From: an uncultured Bacteroidota bacterium
GTDB lineage: Bacteria; Bacteroidota; Bacteroidia; Flavobacteriales; Flavobacteriaceae
NCBI GenBank assembly: GCA_902515405.1
Contig: CABXUS010000005.1
Coordinates: 1-64,000, forward strand
Direction of reading: 5' to 3'
DNA length: 64,000 bases
The position numbers and the translations under genes are program-made. Positions 34,038 to 43,170 of this stretch are shown piece by piece. How positions within the stretch are numbered: position 1 is the first letter of the stretch; each line of letters opens with the position of its first letter. The notes below the pieces were generated by a model that was given only the letters and a program-made list of their open reading frames with translations, was not told the origin of the DNA and made no database searches.

Positions 34038-35171
34038 TCATATATTTTTAAAAAAAGTTAAAACTTTTTCAACTATTTTAGTTTGGCTAGAATTTTCAAT
34101 CTCAGAGTGAATTGGTAGAGAAAAAACTGAATTACAAAGGCGCTCAATATTATCAATTTCAAAATTTAGTTCAACAAAGTTTGAAAAAGCTTCTTGTTTG
34201 TACAAAGGAACTGGATAGTATATCATTGCAGGTATTGCATTATTTGAAAGATAATCAATTATACTATTTCTCAATTTTTTTTCAATTTTTAAAGTATATT
34301 GATGAAAAACATGGTTTGAATTTGAAGACCTGTAAGGTGTTACTAATTCATTTATATTCTTAAATGAATCATCATATATATCAGCCATTTTTAATCTGTT
34401 TAAATTATATTGATCTAAATATTTCAGTTTAATATTCAAAATTGCTGCCTGGATTGAATCGAGTCTAGAATTACAACCCGTTAGTTTATGATAGTATTTT
34501 TTATTTTGACCATGATTTGCAATCATTTTCATTTTTAAAAAAAGTTCTTCATTATTTGTAAAAATTGCTCCTCCATCTCCATAGCATCCCAAATTTTTAG
34601 ATGGAAAGAAAGATGTAGTTCCTATATCACCAATAGTACCAGTTTTTTTTGTTTCACCATTAGAAAATTTATAATTACAACCAATAGCTTGAGCATTATC
34701 CTCAATTACAAACAAATTATATTTTTTAGCGAGAGTAATAATCTCCTCCATATCAGCTGATTGACCAAAAAGGTGAACAGGTACAATTGCTTTTGTCTTT
34801 GAATTAATTAATGGTTCAATGTGTTTAGCTTTTATATTAAAAGATTCATAATCTACATTTGCCATCACTGGTTTTAATCCTAAAAGAGCTATAACCTCTG
34901 CAGTTGCAACATAGGTAAATGAAGGACATATAACTTCATCTCCTGGCTCTAATTCACAGGCCATTAAAGCAATCTGCAACGCATCAGTTCCATTTCCACA
35001 AGGAATAACATGATTACATCCCATGTAATTTTTTAAATTTTCCTGAAATTCTTGAACTTTTGGACCATTAATAAATTTAGTAGATTGAATTGTCTGTAAT
35101 ACTTCATTGTCAATTTCATTTTTTATTTTTAGATATTGACTTTTTAAGTCAACCATTTGTATATCACTCAT
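34038..35171 (-). CDS. DegT/DnrJ/EryC1/StrS aminotransferase
   Basis: IPCGNGTDALQIAL, VIEDNAQAIGC, TTSFFPSKNLGCYGDGGAI with the PLP Lys intact. Confidence 0.92.
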   Translation of the reverse strand: MSDIQMVDLKSQYLKIKNEIDNEVLQTIQSTKFINGPKVQEFQENLKNYMGCNHVIPCGNGTDALQIALMACELEPGDEVICPSFTYVATAEVIALLGLKPVMANVDYESFNIKAKHIEPLINSKTKAIVPVHLFGQSADMEEIITLAKKYNLFVIEDNAQAIGCNYKFSNGETKKTGTIGDIGTTSFFPSKNLGCYGDGGAIFTNNEELFLKMKMIANHGQNKKYYHKLTGCNSRLDSIQAAILNIKLKYLDQYNLNRLKMADIYDDSFKNINELVTPYRSSNSNHVFHQYTLKIEKKLRNSIIDYLSNNAIPAMIYYPVPLYKQEAFSNFVELNFEIDNIERLCNSVFSLPIHSEIENSSQTKIVEKVLTFFKNI

Positions 35172-35173
35172 AA

Positions 35174-35382
35174 TTACAGTCTAGAGTTTAACTTATCTTT
35201 TTTGAAAAATACTTTTAAATCAAACACAACTAAGTTTTCGTTTTTTTCAAAGCTTTTAAATCAAGCTAACTAAATTTTAAATGTTTAACTGCCAAAATAA
35301 TCCCAGGTTTGTATTTTAAAAAATTACATTTTGTTGCTGCAGAGTAACCAACAAATCCTTGACCTACTATTACTGTATTCAT
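35174..35382 (-). pseudogene. Remnant of a WbpA/WbpO/TviB-type nucleotide-sugar dehydrogenase
   Basis: Minus strand encodes MNTVIVGQGFVGYSAATKCNFLKYKPGIILAVKHLKFS* and, in another frame, SFEKNENLVVFDLKVFFKKDKLNSRL*; these resemble the N- and C-terminal ends of that family. Confidence 0.75.
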
Positions 35383-35504
35383 TAATTAAATTTAATTATT
35401 CTTACGATTTTTTACTAATTCTTATGAGAAAAACATGACATTAATAAAAAGCTTCGCTAGATGAACCACAAAGATTCAATAAAATTATTTATAAAAAAAA
35501 TCAA

Positions 35505-36014
35505 TTAATTACTAAAAACTAATAATTTATCAATTTTTATTTTTGAGCTAGACGAAGATATAATAACAACTTTTTTATTTAACAAATTAGATAATCTAAT
35601 CTCCAAATCTGATATGTAATCAAGATTTAAATTATTTCCAGTAATTAAAACATCTATTTGATCGGTGTATATCCCATTTGCAAAATCACCAAGTAAAAAA
35701 ATTTCTCTAACTGAACCCATTCTTTCTAAAACTGTTGAAACCAAATCTTCTATACCTAAATATTTTTTTACAATATTTTGAAGATCGTAAAAAAGTGGAT
35801 GATTTTTATTTGCTTGATATACAACTTTGTTTTGAACAGTTTTTTTTATCAAAAAATTGGCTTTTGTTAAATTATTTAATTCCTTTCTAACTGAATTTGT
35901 TGACTCGGAAAATTCATCAGCCAGTTGATTTAAATATCCTGTATTAGCTATATTTACAAAAAACTTAATTAATAGCTTTTGTCTTGTTTGAGATTTAATT
36001 ATACTTTCAATCAT
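35505..36014 (-). CDS. Winged-helix regulator fused to a minimal nucleotidyltransferase-like domain
   Basis: N-terminal HTH (NQLADEFSESTNSVRKELNNLTKANFLIKKTVQNKVVYQAN) plus REIFLLGDFANGIYTDQIDVLITG. Divergent from the UXS gene. Confidence 0.72.
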   Translation of the reverse strand: MIESIIKSQTRQKLLIKFFVNIANTGYLNQLADEFSESTNSVRKELNNLTKANFLIKKTVQNKVVYQANKNHPLFYDLQNIVKKYLGIEDLVSTVLERMGSVREIFLLGDFANGIYTDQIDVLITGNNLNLDYISDLEIRLSNLLNKKVVIISSSSSKIKIDKLLVFSN

Positions 36015-36046
36015 TAATCAAGTAATAAAAGTACTAAAAAAACGTA

Positions 36047-36982
36047 TTGAAAACAACATTAATTACTGGTTGTGCTGGATTTATTGGATCTCACTTAACA
36101 GATTTTTTATTGAAAAAAAAACATAAAATTATTGGAATAGATAATTTATTGACTGGAGATGAGAGGAATTTACATCATTTAAAAGATAATAAAGACTTTA
36201 AATTTATAAAGCATGATGTATGTAAAAATCTTGAGATTGATTATGATATAGATTATATCCTACATTTTGCCTCTACAGCAAGCCCAACTGATTATTTAAA
36301 ATATCCGATTAGAACATTGCAAATTGGTTCAATTGGTACTGAGCAGATTCTAAAATTAGCCTTAAAGAAAAATGCTACTGTTTTGGTTGCATCAACTTCC
36401 GAAGTTTATGGAGATCCACTTGAACATCCTCAAAAAGAGACCTATTTTGGAAATGTAAACCCAATTGGACCAAGAGGAGTTTATGATGAAGCTAAAAGAT
36501 ATCTGGAAGCAATAACAATGGCTTACCATTCGAAAATGAATCTTGATTGTAAGATTGTAAGAATTTTTAACACATATGGGCCTAGAATGAGGGTGGGTGA
36601 TGGTAGGGCAATTCCAAATTTTATAAATCAAATTATTAATAATAATGATATTACAATTTACGGAGATGGATCACAAACAAGATCTTTTTGCTATATTGAT
36701 GATACAATAAAGGGTATATATAAAGTTTTAAAATCAAATTATAATTTACCTATAAATATTGGAAATCCTGATGAATATTCAATAAATGAACTTGTAAATA
36801 TTTTAAAAAAACTTATACCAAATTCATGTAATACTATTTACTTTGATTTACCAGAAAATGACCCTAAAGTGAGAAAACCAAATATTTCTTTAGCCAAAAA
36901 AATTATTAAATGGGAGCCTAATTATAATCTAATTGATGGATTAAATAGTACAATAAATTATTTTTTAAAATTAGACAAGTAA
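36047..36982 (+). CDS. UDP-glucuronate decarboxylase (UXS)-like SDR, TTG start
   Basis: ITGCAGFIGSHLTDFLL, HFASTASPTDYLKYPIRTLQIGSIGT, STSEVYGDPLEHPQ, NPIGPRGVYDEAKRYLEA. Confidence 0.92.
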   Translation: MKTTLITGCAGFIGSHLTDFLLKKKHKIIGIDNLLTGDERNLHHLKDNKDFKFIKHDVCKNLEIDYDIDYILHFASTASPTDYLKYPIRTLQIGSIGTEQILKLALKKNATVLVASTSEVYGDPLEHPQKETYFGNVNPIGPRGVYDEAKRYLEAITMAYHSKMNLDCKIVRIFNTYGPRMRVGDGRAIPNFINQIINNNDITIYGDGSQTRSFCYIDDTIKGIYKVLKSNYNLPINIGNPDEYSINELVNILKKLIPNSCNTIYFDLPENDPKVRKPNISLAKKIIKWEPNYNLIDGLNSTINYFLKLDK

Positions 36983-38209
36983 TCAAAGTTTATTAATTTC
37001 AGTAAACAACCAATCCATCCGATTACTAATCCAATCTTCTAAATATGACTGTTCATCTTCAAAGGAGTTTCCAATAAAATAATTTGGCCAGATATATTTT
37101 CCTAAAAGATTCCAAACGGATTCGTTATTAATTCTTGATTGCTTAATCAGATTAGAATATCTCTCAACTTTTTCTAATAACATATATTTATTAATGTAAA
37201 AATAGTTATATCTTAATTTTACTTTGTCAATAAATTTTTCATCCTCAAAGAGTCTTTCAATCCATAAGCTATTTTTTACCCAGAAACCATCAATTTTTTC
37301 ATTATTGTTATAGTTTATGTTTCCAAAAGCAATATCAAAGTCCCACAAAGGACCCATCTTTAATTTTTCACCTGAAACATAGTTCATATAAACACTACTA
37401 AAAAAAATTGCATCATTATTTTTTGCAATTTCATTTATAATATACCAGTCAACAAAAGAATCAACATCTAAATATTTTGAGTATCCTAAAATGGGGTCTT
37501 TAAAATTATCACCATAAAGTATATTTTCTGTTTTATTTATATACGACTCTATCTCTTTAAGCTCATCAGACCCCCAAGCTAAGTCTGGGTCTTTTACTAC
37601 AAATAACAATCTTTTATTAGTCCAAAAAGCAATATCATCACTATCGATTCTATCGAGCTGGTCAACCTCGATTAGAAATCCTTCATCACCAATTTTTACT
37701 CGATTATCTTTTCCAGTTTCAACCTTTTCCATAAATTGATATAGACCTTTATCCTTACCATTAATTTTAACTTCTGCAAAATGAAATGCAGTTGTAAAAT
37801 CCAAAATACTCATGTAACCCAATTCACATGCAATTGCATTCCTAATCATAGTTTTATCTGAATAATTAGCCAGCATTAACCACTTTTTATCCTCAGGCAT
37901 GTCAAATAAACTATACTTTTCATCAAATTTAAATTGGTAGGATTTTTTTGGAAAATTCCATGTAGAATTTCCTCTTCCTCTAATTTTAATTGGAGATGAA
38001 AAACTCTCAAATTCATAATCTTTTGGAAAAAAATCAAAAGTCCCAGTAATATATTCATCTTTGGAAATTATATCTTGAAAGTCTTCGGTTTGGATATTTA
38101 TTTTAGGGAGTTCTTTTACAATTTGATTACAACAGTTTAATTCTTCAGCGTTACAACTTAATAAAATTGGTAATATTATATAAATAAATTTATGTTTCAT
38201 TTTTAACAA
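36983..38209 (-). CDS. CotH kinase family protein, predicted lipoprotein
   Basis: Lipobox-like ILLSCN; IKIRGRGNSTWNFPKKSYQFKF, DKTMIRNAIACEL, KGLYQFMEKV, GPLWDFDIAFGN. Confidence 0.9.
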   Translation of the reverse strand: MLKMKHKFIYIILPILLSCNAEELNCCNQIVKELPKINIQTEDFQDIISKDEYITGTFDFFPKDYEFESFSSPIKIRGRGNSTWNFPKKSYQFKFDEKYSLFDMPEDKKWLMLANYSDKTMIRNAIACELGYMSILDFTTAFHFAEVKINGKDKGLYQFMEKVETGKDNRVKIGDEGFLIEVDQLDRIDSDDIAFWTNKRLLFVVKDPDLAWGSDELKEIESYINKTENILYGDNFKDPILGYSKYLDVDSFVDWYIINEIAKNNDAIFFSSVYMNYVSGEKLKMGPLWDFDIAFGNINYNNNEKIDGFWVKNSLWIERLFEDEKFIDKVKLRYNYFYINKYMLLEKVERYSNLIKQSRINNESVWNLLGKYIWPNYFIGNSFEDEQSYLEDWISNRMDWLFTEINKL

Positions 38210-38255
38210 ATAAATAAAAAATATTTAACATATAATAATGTACTTTTGATGTTTA

Positions 38256-38948
38256 ATGAAAATAGTTTTAACATTATTTCTACTGATATTATTAGGTTGT
38301 TCATATCCAGAAATTAGCTCTGACAAACTTGCATATCAAAATAATTTTGAAAATAATGATTTATCCGATATTGATGGTGGAAATCTATCTTCATTTAATA
38401 ACACAACTGTTTTAGGCGATTACAATAATGATGGGTTCACTATACACTTAAATGATGTTGGCAAGCATGATTATATATTTATTTCATTTGATCTTTATAT
38501 TCATGGCTCTTGGGATGGTAATTTTAATGGTAATTCTGATTCAAGTAGAGTTCCGGACAAATGGATTATGGAATTGAACCCAGAAATGAATGTTCATAAT
38601 GATTTCTCTTACAATAAGTTTGAAACAACTTTTTCTAATAGCGCTTGTTTTGGAAATTATTGTTTAAAACAATCTTATCCTCAAAATTATCCTTTTTCTA
38701 ATAATCCAAAAACTGGGTCTCTTAATACAGATTTACCTAGAAAATGCTTTGGATTTTTTGGGGGACCATCCACAACATTATACAAAATTGAAAAGGGTTT
38801 TAGGAGTTCTGGTAATGCAGTTGTTATAAGATTTTACGATCAACTTTGGCAACCAAATGCTATTGATAAAGATGGTATAAGTAAGGAAAAGTGTGATGAA
38901 AGTTGGTCAATTGATAATATTTCTATAAGGGTTATAAAATACGAATGA
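38256..38948 (+). CDS. Hypothetical secreted lipoprotein, possibly jelly-roll/lectin-like
   Basis: Lipobox LLGCS; YIFISFDLYIHGSWDGNFNGNSDSSRVPDKWIM; overlaps the Wzi gene start by 4 bp. Confidence 0.6.
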   Translation: MKIVLTLFLLILLGCSYPEISSDKLAYQNNFENNDLSDIDGGNLSSFNNTTVLGDYNNDGFTIHLNDVGKHDYIFISFDLYIHGSWDGNFNGNSDSSRVPDKWIMELNPEMNVHNDFSYNKFETTFSNSACFGNYCLKQSYPQNYPFSNNPKTGSLNTDLPRKCFGFFGGPSTTLYKIEKGFRSSGNAVVIRFYDQLWQPNAIDKDGISKEKCDESWSIDNISIRVIKYE

Positions 38949-40648
38949 AAAGTTTTTTTTATTTAATATTTACTTTTAATATAATTATTAGTTTAAATGG
39001 GCAAGTAGTTAACTTGAACGAAAGTTCTATTATAGAAGATATAAGAGATCAATTACTGATAGGTAATATAAATTCAAATATTACTTTTAGTAGTCAGCCA
39101 ATAAGCTTAGAAAATTTTGACTCAAATGAATTAAAAAAACTGAAATTAAATAAATATGCTCCATCAATTTTTAAATATTTAAATGGTAAGATTGATTTCA
39201 AAATACTTCCAGTTGATTATAATTTAGAATTCAGTTCTAATCATCCTTATAATAGGAATAATGGTACAATGATTCCTAACAAAGGTTTTCAACACATTCT
39301 TAGTTTAGGACTTTACGCAAAAATTGGACCCCTTTATATTACAATAAAACCTGAGCATCATTATGCAGAAAATAAAAGTTTTGATGGATTTTGGGATAAA
39401 CACAGGGATATTATTTGGGAGAGAAGATACATATTGTGGAATAGAATTGATTTGCCAGAAAGACATGGAAACATTAGACATAATGAAACACATATTGGTC
39501 AATCAAGCATAAGACTTAATTTTAAAAACCTAAGCCTTGGTATTTCAAATGAAAACCTATGGTGGGGACCATCAATGCGCAATAGTATTATGTTAAGTAA
39601 TAATGCAAGAGGATTTAAACATATAAGTTTTAATACTATTAAACCAATCGAAACAAAAATTGGAGATTTTGAATGGCAACTAATTTCTGCAAGATTGGAA
39701 AATTCAGGATATAAGCCATCTGGATTTGACAGAAAAAGTGCAGGATTCCCTATATACATTCCAAAAATTAATCAATCAGGTGAAACTGATGATTGGAGAT
39801 ATATGCAAGCTTTATTGCTTTCATACTCACCTAAATGGATTGAAGGGTTAAATTTTGGCTATATAAGGTGGGTACAATTTTATAGTGCGTTGGTTGAAGG
39901 AAGATATTGGTGGATGAGTGGTAACACTAATTATTTTCCAGTTTTTTCTAATTTATTTCGAAAGAATGATATTAACCCGTCTCATGAGGCTCAAACTGAT
40001 CAAGCCGCTGGATTATTTCTTAGATGGTTATGGGCGGATTCAAATACAGAAATCTACACTGAGTACCACTTCAATGATTCAAAAGTAAATTTAAGAGATC
40101 TTTTGTTAGATTCGAGACATGCTAGAGCTTTTACAATAGGATTTCAAAAATTTTTCAAAAAAAGTTCATTAAAACTAAACTTTGAATGGACTCAAATGGA
40201 ACAAACTGGGGGAAGAATTTTAAGAGATGCTGGGTCATGGTATGCGCATCATTTTGTATATGATGGTTTTACCAATAAAGGAGAGGTTATTGGTTCGAGT
40301 ATTGGACCTGGAAGCAATTCACAATATATTTCAATAACAAAACTCAAAGAAAAATTTAAGTTAAGTTTAGGCTTAGAAATTATTCATCATGATAATGATT
40401 TTTATTACTTATCCTTTGAAAATTCAAAAGATTTTAGGAGATACTGGAAAGACTATAATTTTAATTTAAAATACCAAAGGAGGCTTAAAAATATACAATT
40501 TTCATTGGATATGTTTTATATAAGAAGTTTAAATTATCAGTGGGGATTGGAAGAAAGTGCTACAAATTATTATATTCCAGGGATTGATAAAAATAATTTT
40601 CATTCTAGTTTAAAATTAACTTATTTTATTCCCTTCATTAAGTCATAA
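38945..40648 (+). CDS. Capsule assembly Wzi family outer membrane protein
   Basis: Signal peptide; NLSLGISNENLWWGPSMRNSIMLSNNARGFKHI, WLWADSNTEIYTEYHFND, ARAFTIGFQKFF. Confidence 0.88.
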   Translation: MKSFFYLIFTFNIIISLNGQVVNLNESSIIEDIRDQLLIGNINSNITFSSQPISLENFDSNELKKLKLNKYAPSIFKYLNGKIDFKILPVDYNLEFSSNHPYNRNNGTMIPNKGFQHILSLGLYAKIGPLYITIKPEHHYAENKSFDGFWDKHRDIIWERRYILWNRIDLPERHGNIRHNETHIGQSSIRLNFKNLSLGISNENLWWGPSMRNSIMLSNNARGFKHISFNTIKPIETKIGDFEWQLISARLENSGYKPSGFDRKSAGFPIYIPKINQSGETDDWRYMQALLLSYSPKWIEGLNFGYIRWVQFYSALVEGRYWWMSGNTNYFPVFSNLFRKNDINPSHEAQTDQAAGLFLRWLWADSNTEIYTEYHFNDSKVNLRDLLLDSRHARAFTIGFQKFFKKSSLKLNFEWTQMEQTGGRILRDAGSWYAHHFVYDGFTNKGEVIGSSIGPGSNSQYISITKLKEKFKLSLGLEIIHHDNDFYYLSFENSKDFRRYWKDYNFNLKYQRRLKNIQFSLDMFYIRSLNYQWGLEESATNYYIPGIDKNNFHSSLKLTYFIPFIKS

Positions 40649-41727
40649 AAAACCAAACAGTATTGTTCAGTTATATAATCCCAATTATATTTCTTTGAAA
40701 TTGTATAAGAACTATTTTTTAATGGATTATAGGTTTTTTCAAAAGAGTTTATTGAATTTAAAATTGATATAGAATTTTTTTTAAAAAAAGTAGATTTTTT
40801 ATTTTCAAGCATTTCTCTATTAAAAGAGGTATCCAATGCAATTATCTCACAATTCAAATCCAAAGCATTAATCATTGTAGGATTTGTACCTCCAAATTCA
40901 TGTCCATGTATATATCCAAAACAATTTTTATATAATTGAGTTAAACTTTCTTGACAATTTATATATCCTGTCAAAATAATTTTATCACTAGCCATTGATT
41001 TAATCATTTTGGCATAAATGTCTTCGTATGGAACATCCCCAACTATAACTAACTTTTGTTTCGATTTTGACTTTAAAAAACTCTTACAAATTAAATTTGA
41101 GTTGTTATCAGGTATTAATCTCCCGACAATTAAATAATAACTTTTTTCCTCCAGATTATATTTTTTGAGTATTGTTTTATCTTTAGTATTAGTCATTGTA
41201 GATCCATAAGCAATTACTGTAGAATCTTTTTTAAATCTTTTTTTATAAATCTCATTCATTTTGAATGAATCTGTTATTATTTTATCAAAAAAAATTGTCG
41301 ACAACTTAGATGCAAATGAAAAATACATTGAGCCAAGGCCTTTCCACTTTGGCCTAAGCCATTCTAATCCATCTACATTAATACAAGTTTTTTTTTGTAA
41401 AATTTTTGTCAGAATTCCAAATGGTCCATTAGCAGAATTAACAACTAGGATAACATCAAAATTTGAGAAACATATATGAATAAATGAGAATAATGAATTT
41501 AGAATTTGTGATAAAAATTTTGTTTCAATTGATGGTGTGTATATTAATTCAATTCCATTAACATGTCTTGGTTTGTTTATAAATAGTGCTCTGTGACAAT
41601 ACACTCTCACGTTATGCCCTTTTTTAACTAATCTTTCACTAAGCTCCTTCACTAATGTTTCATATCCTGAGTATACATATGGATAGCCTCTTGAGCCTAT
41701 AATTGCTATTTTTAATTTTTTACTCAA
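40621..41727 (-). CDS. DUF1972-containing glycosyltransferase (rhamnosyltransferase-like)
   Basis: KLKIAIIGSRGYPYVYSGYETLVKELSERL, GYIHGHEFGGTNPTMINAL. Confidence 0.9.
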   Translation of the reverse strand: MSKKLKIAIIGSRGYPYVYSGYETLVKELSERLVKKGHNVRVYCHRALFINKPRHVNGIELIYTPSIETKFLSQILNSLFSFIHICFSNFDVILVVNSANGPFGILTKILQKKTCINVDGLEWLRPKWKGLGSMYFSFASKLSTIFFDKIITDSFKMNEIYKKRFKKDSTVIAYGSTMTNTKDKTILKKYNLEEKSYYLIVGRLIPDNNSNLICKSFLKSKSKQKLVIVGDVPYEDIYAKMIKSMASDKIILTGYINCQESLTQLYKNCFGYIHGHEFGGTNPTMINALDLNCEIIALDTSFNREMLENKKSTFFKKNSISILNSINSFEKTYNPLKNSSYTISKKYNWDYITEQYCLVFYDLMKGIK

Positions 41728-41833
41728 TTGTTTTAAAGATTTTTATTTTAAATTTTTTAATAGAAAACTTTCAATATTATAAGAAAATGTATCATCAATA
41801 TTTCTTTTTTGAAGTTTTTATTTTTTATATAAT

Positions 41834-41986
41834 TTAAAAATTTTTAATTGATTCATCAATCAAATCATCATTAATTATTAAGCCATTTTAGCACTTATTT
41901 GATATTTCATATCCTCTGCCAAGATTATTTGTAATTATTGGTGTTTTAAATTGAAAAACTTCAAAAATAACAAAAGCTTTTATTAT
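41834..41986 (-). pseudogene. GT4 glycosyltransferase C-terminal remnant
   Basis: Minus strand reads KAFVIFEVFQFKTPIITNNLGRGYEISNKC*NGLIINDDLIDESIKNF*, alignable to VIFEAIQSGTPVITNNLGGAYEILNNGKNGLIIENNLIQNS of the 43166-44293 GT4. Confidence 0.82.
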
Positions 41987-42022
41987 CTAGATATTTAAAA
42001 ATTTAATTTAAGTTAACTTTAT

Positions 42023-43009
42023 ATGATTTTGAAAAATGTTAAAACATTCATAATTGAGTTATTATTTGATAAGCATATTAGCTTTATACCTAATCTTGAT
42101 AATAATTTTTTTTGGGAAAATCTTGTCAAGATAGGTTCAAATCAAGTTATAATTCCTGCAATATACTTTAAATTAAAAGAAAGGAATCTTTTAAATAAAA
42201 TCCCTCTTGAATTAAAAAAATATCTTAATGAAATATATACTTTCAATAATGAAAGAAACAAAAATATTTTAATTGAAATCAATAAAATTGAAAAGGAATT
42301 AAAAAAAAATAAAATAGATTTTGTTTTTTTAAAAGGATCTTCACTATTAAAAACAATTTATAAGAAAAATATTGGAATTAGAATGATGCATGATATTGAT
42401 ATCCTAATTAAAAAAAACCAAATCATTAAAGCAAAAAAAAAACTAAATAATCTTAATTATAAAGATAGAGGATTTGAAAATAAAATAGTTAAAAATCTAC
42501 ACTTACCAATTCTTATAAATAAAGATAAGAACATTGGTGTTGAAATACATTATGAATTAACTAAGGAAAATTCATTTTTTGATTATAATAAAATATTTGA
42601 AAATAATAATCTAAACATATTAAGCATAAATGAGAATTTATATCATATTATATTAAACTTAGAAAAAATTGACCATGGATCTTTACTTGGGACAATCAAC
42701 TTAAGAACAAAATTTGATTTTTTTAATTTAAATAAATTAAAAAATGATTTTAGTTTTAATAGAAATATTTATACCAAGAGATTTAAAACTAAAGTTGATT
42801 ATTTAAATATTTACGATGAATTACGAGTTAAAAATTTATACTATTACTACTTAGTTTTCAATAAAACAATTCCAGGAAAAATTTCAACAATTATATTAAA
42901 ATTTTTTATCAATTTAAAACTAATTTTTATGCAAGTTTTAGAACTTATTATTAACTCCCAATACAGGAAAAATATTTTAAAAAAAATAAAATATAAAGCT
43001 GGAAAATAA
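42023..43009 (+). CDS. Nucleotidyltransferase family protein (PF14907-like)
   Basis: NKIDFVFLKGSSLLKTIYKKNIGIRMMHDIDILI core and VEIHYELT; extremely Lys/Asn/Ile-rich. Confidence 0.75.
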   Translation: MILKNVKTFIIELLFDKHISFIPNLDNNFFWENLVKIGSNQVIIPAIYFKLKERNLLNKIPLELKKYLNEIYTFNNERNKNILIEINKIEKELKKNKIDFVFLKGSSLLKTIYKKNIGIRMMHDIDILIKKNQIIKAKKKLNNLNYKDRGFENKIVKNLHLPILINKDKNIGVEIHYELTKENSFFDYNKIFENNNLNILSINENLYHIILNLEKIDHGSLLGTINLRTKFDFFNLNKLKNDFSFNRNIYTKRFKTKVDYLNIYDELRVKNLYYYYLVFNKTIPGKISTIILKFFINLKLIFMQVLELIINSQYRKNILKKIKYKAGK

Positions 43010-43095
43010 AATATTTGGAAAAGTTGATATTATAAATTATTTAATTTAAAGTAAAAAACCTTAATAGTATCTAATAAAATATCTATAATAAAAAA

Positions 43096-43170
43096 TTATT
43101 TTTCTAAATCAAAAGTTTAGTAAACATAAGGATATTATATTGAGCCTGTGATAGAAATTTTTAATTTACT
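43096..43170 (-). pseudogene. N-terminal remnant of a DUF1972 glycosyltransferase
   Basis: Minus strand reads SKLKISITGSI*YPYVY*TFDLEK*, matching SKKLKIAIIGSRGYPYVYSGYETL of the 40621-41727 gene. DNA is also alignable (GGCTCAATATAATATCCTTATGTTTAC vs GGCTCAAGAGGCTATCCATATGTATAC). Confidence 0.78.

Noticed and set aside
33960-34040. Short minus-strand peptide MMKKIDFFVSNKLLKRKSLTIFEA* in the gap before the DegT gene
   Set aside because: Too short and no recognisable family; cannot be separated from chance or an unidentifiable remnant.
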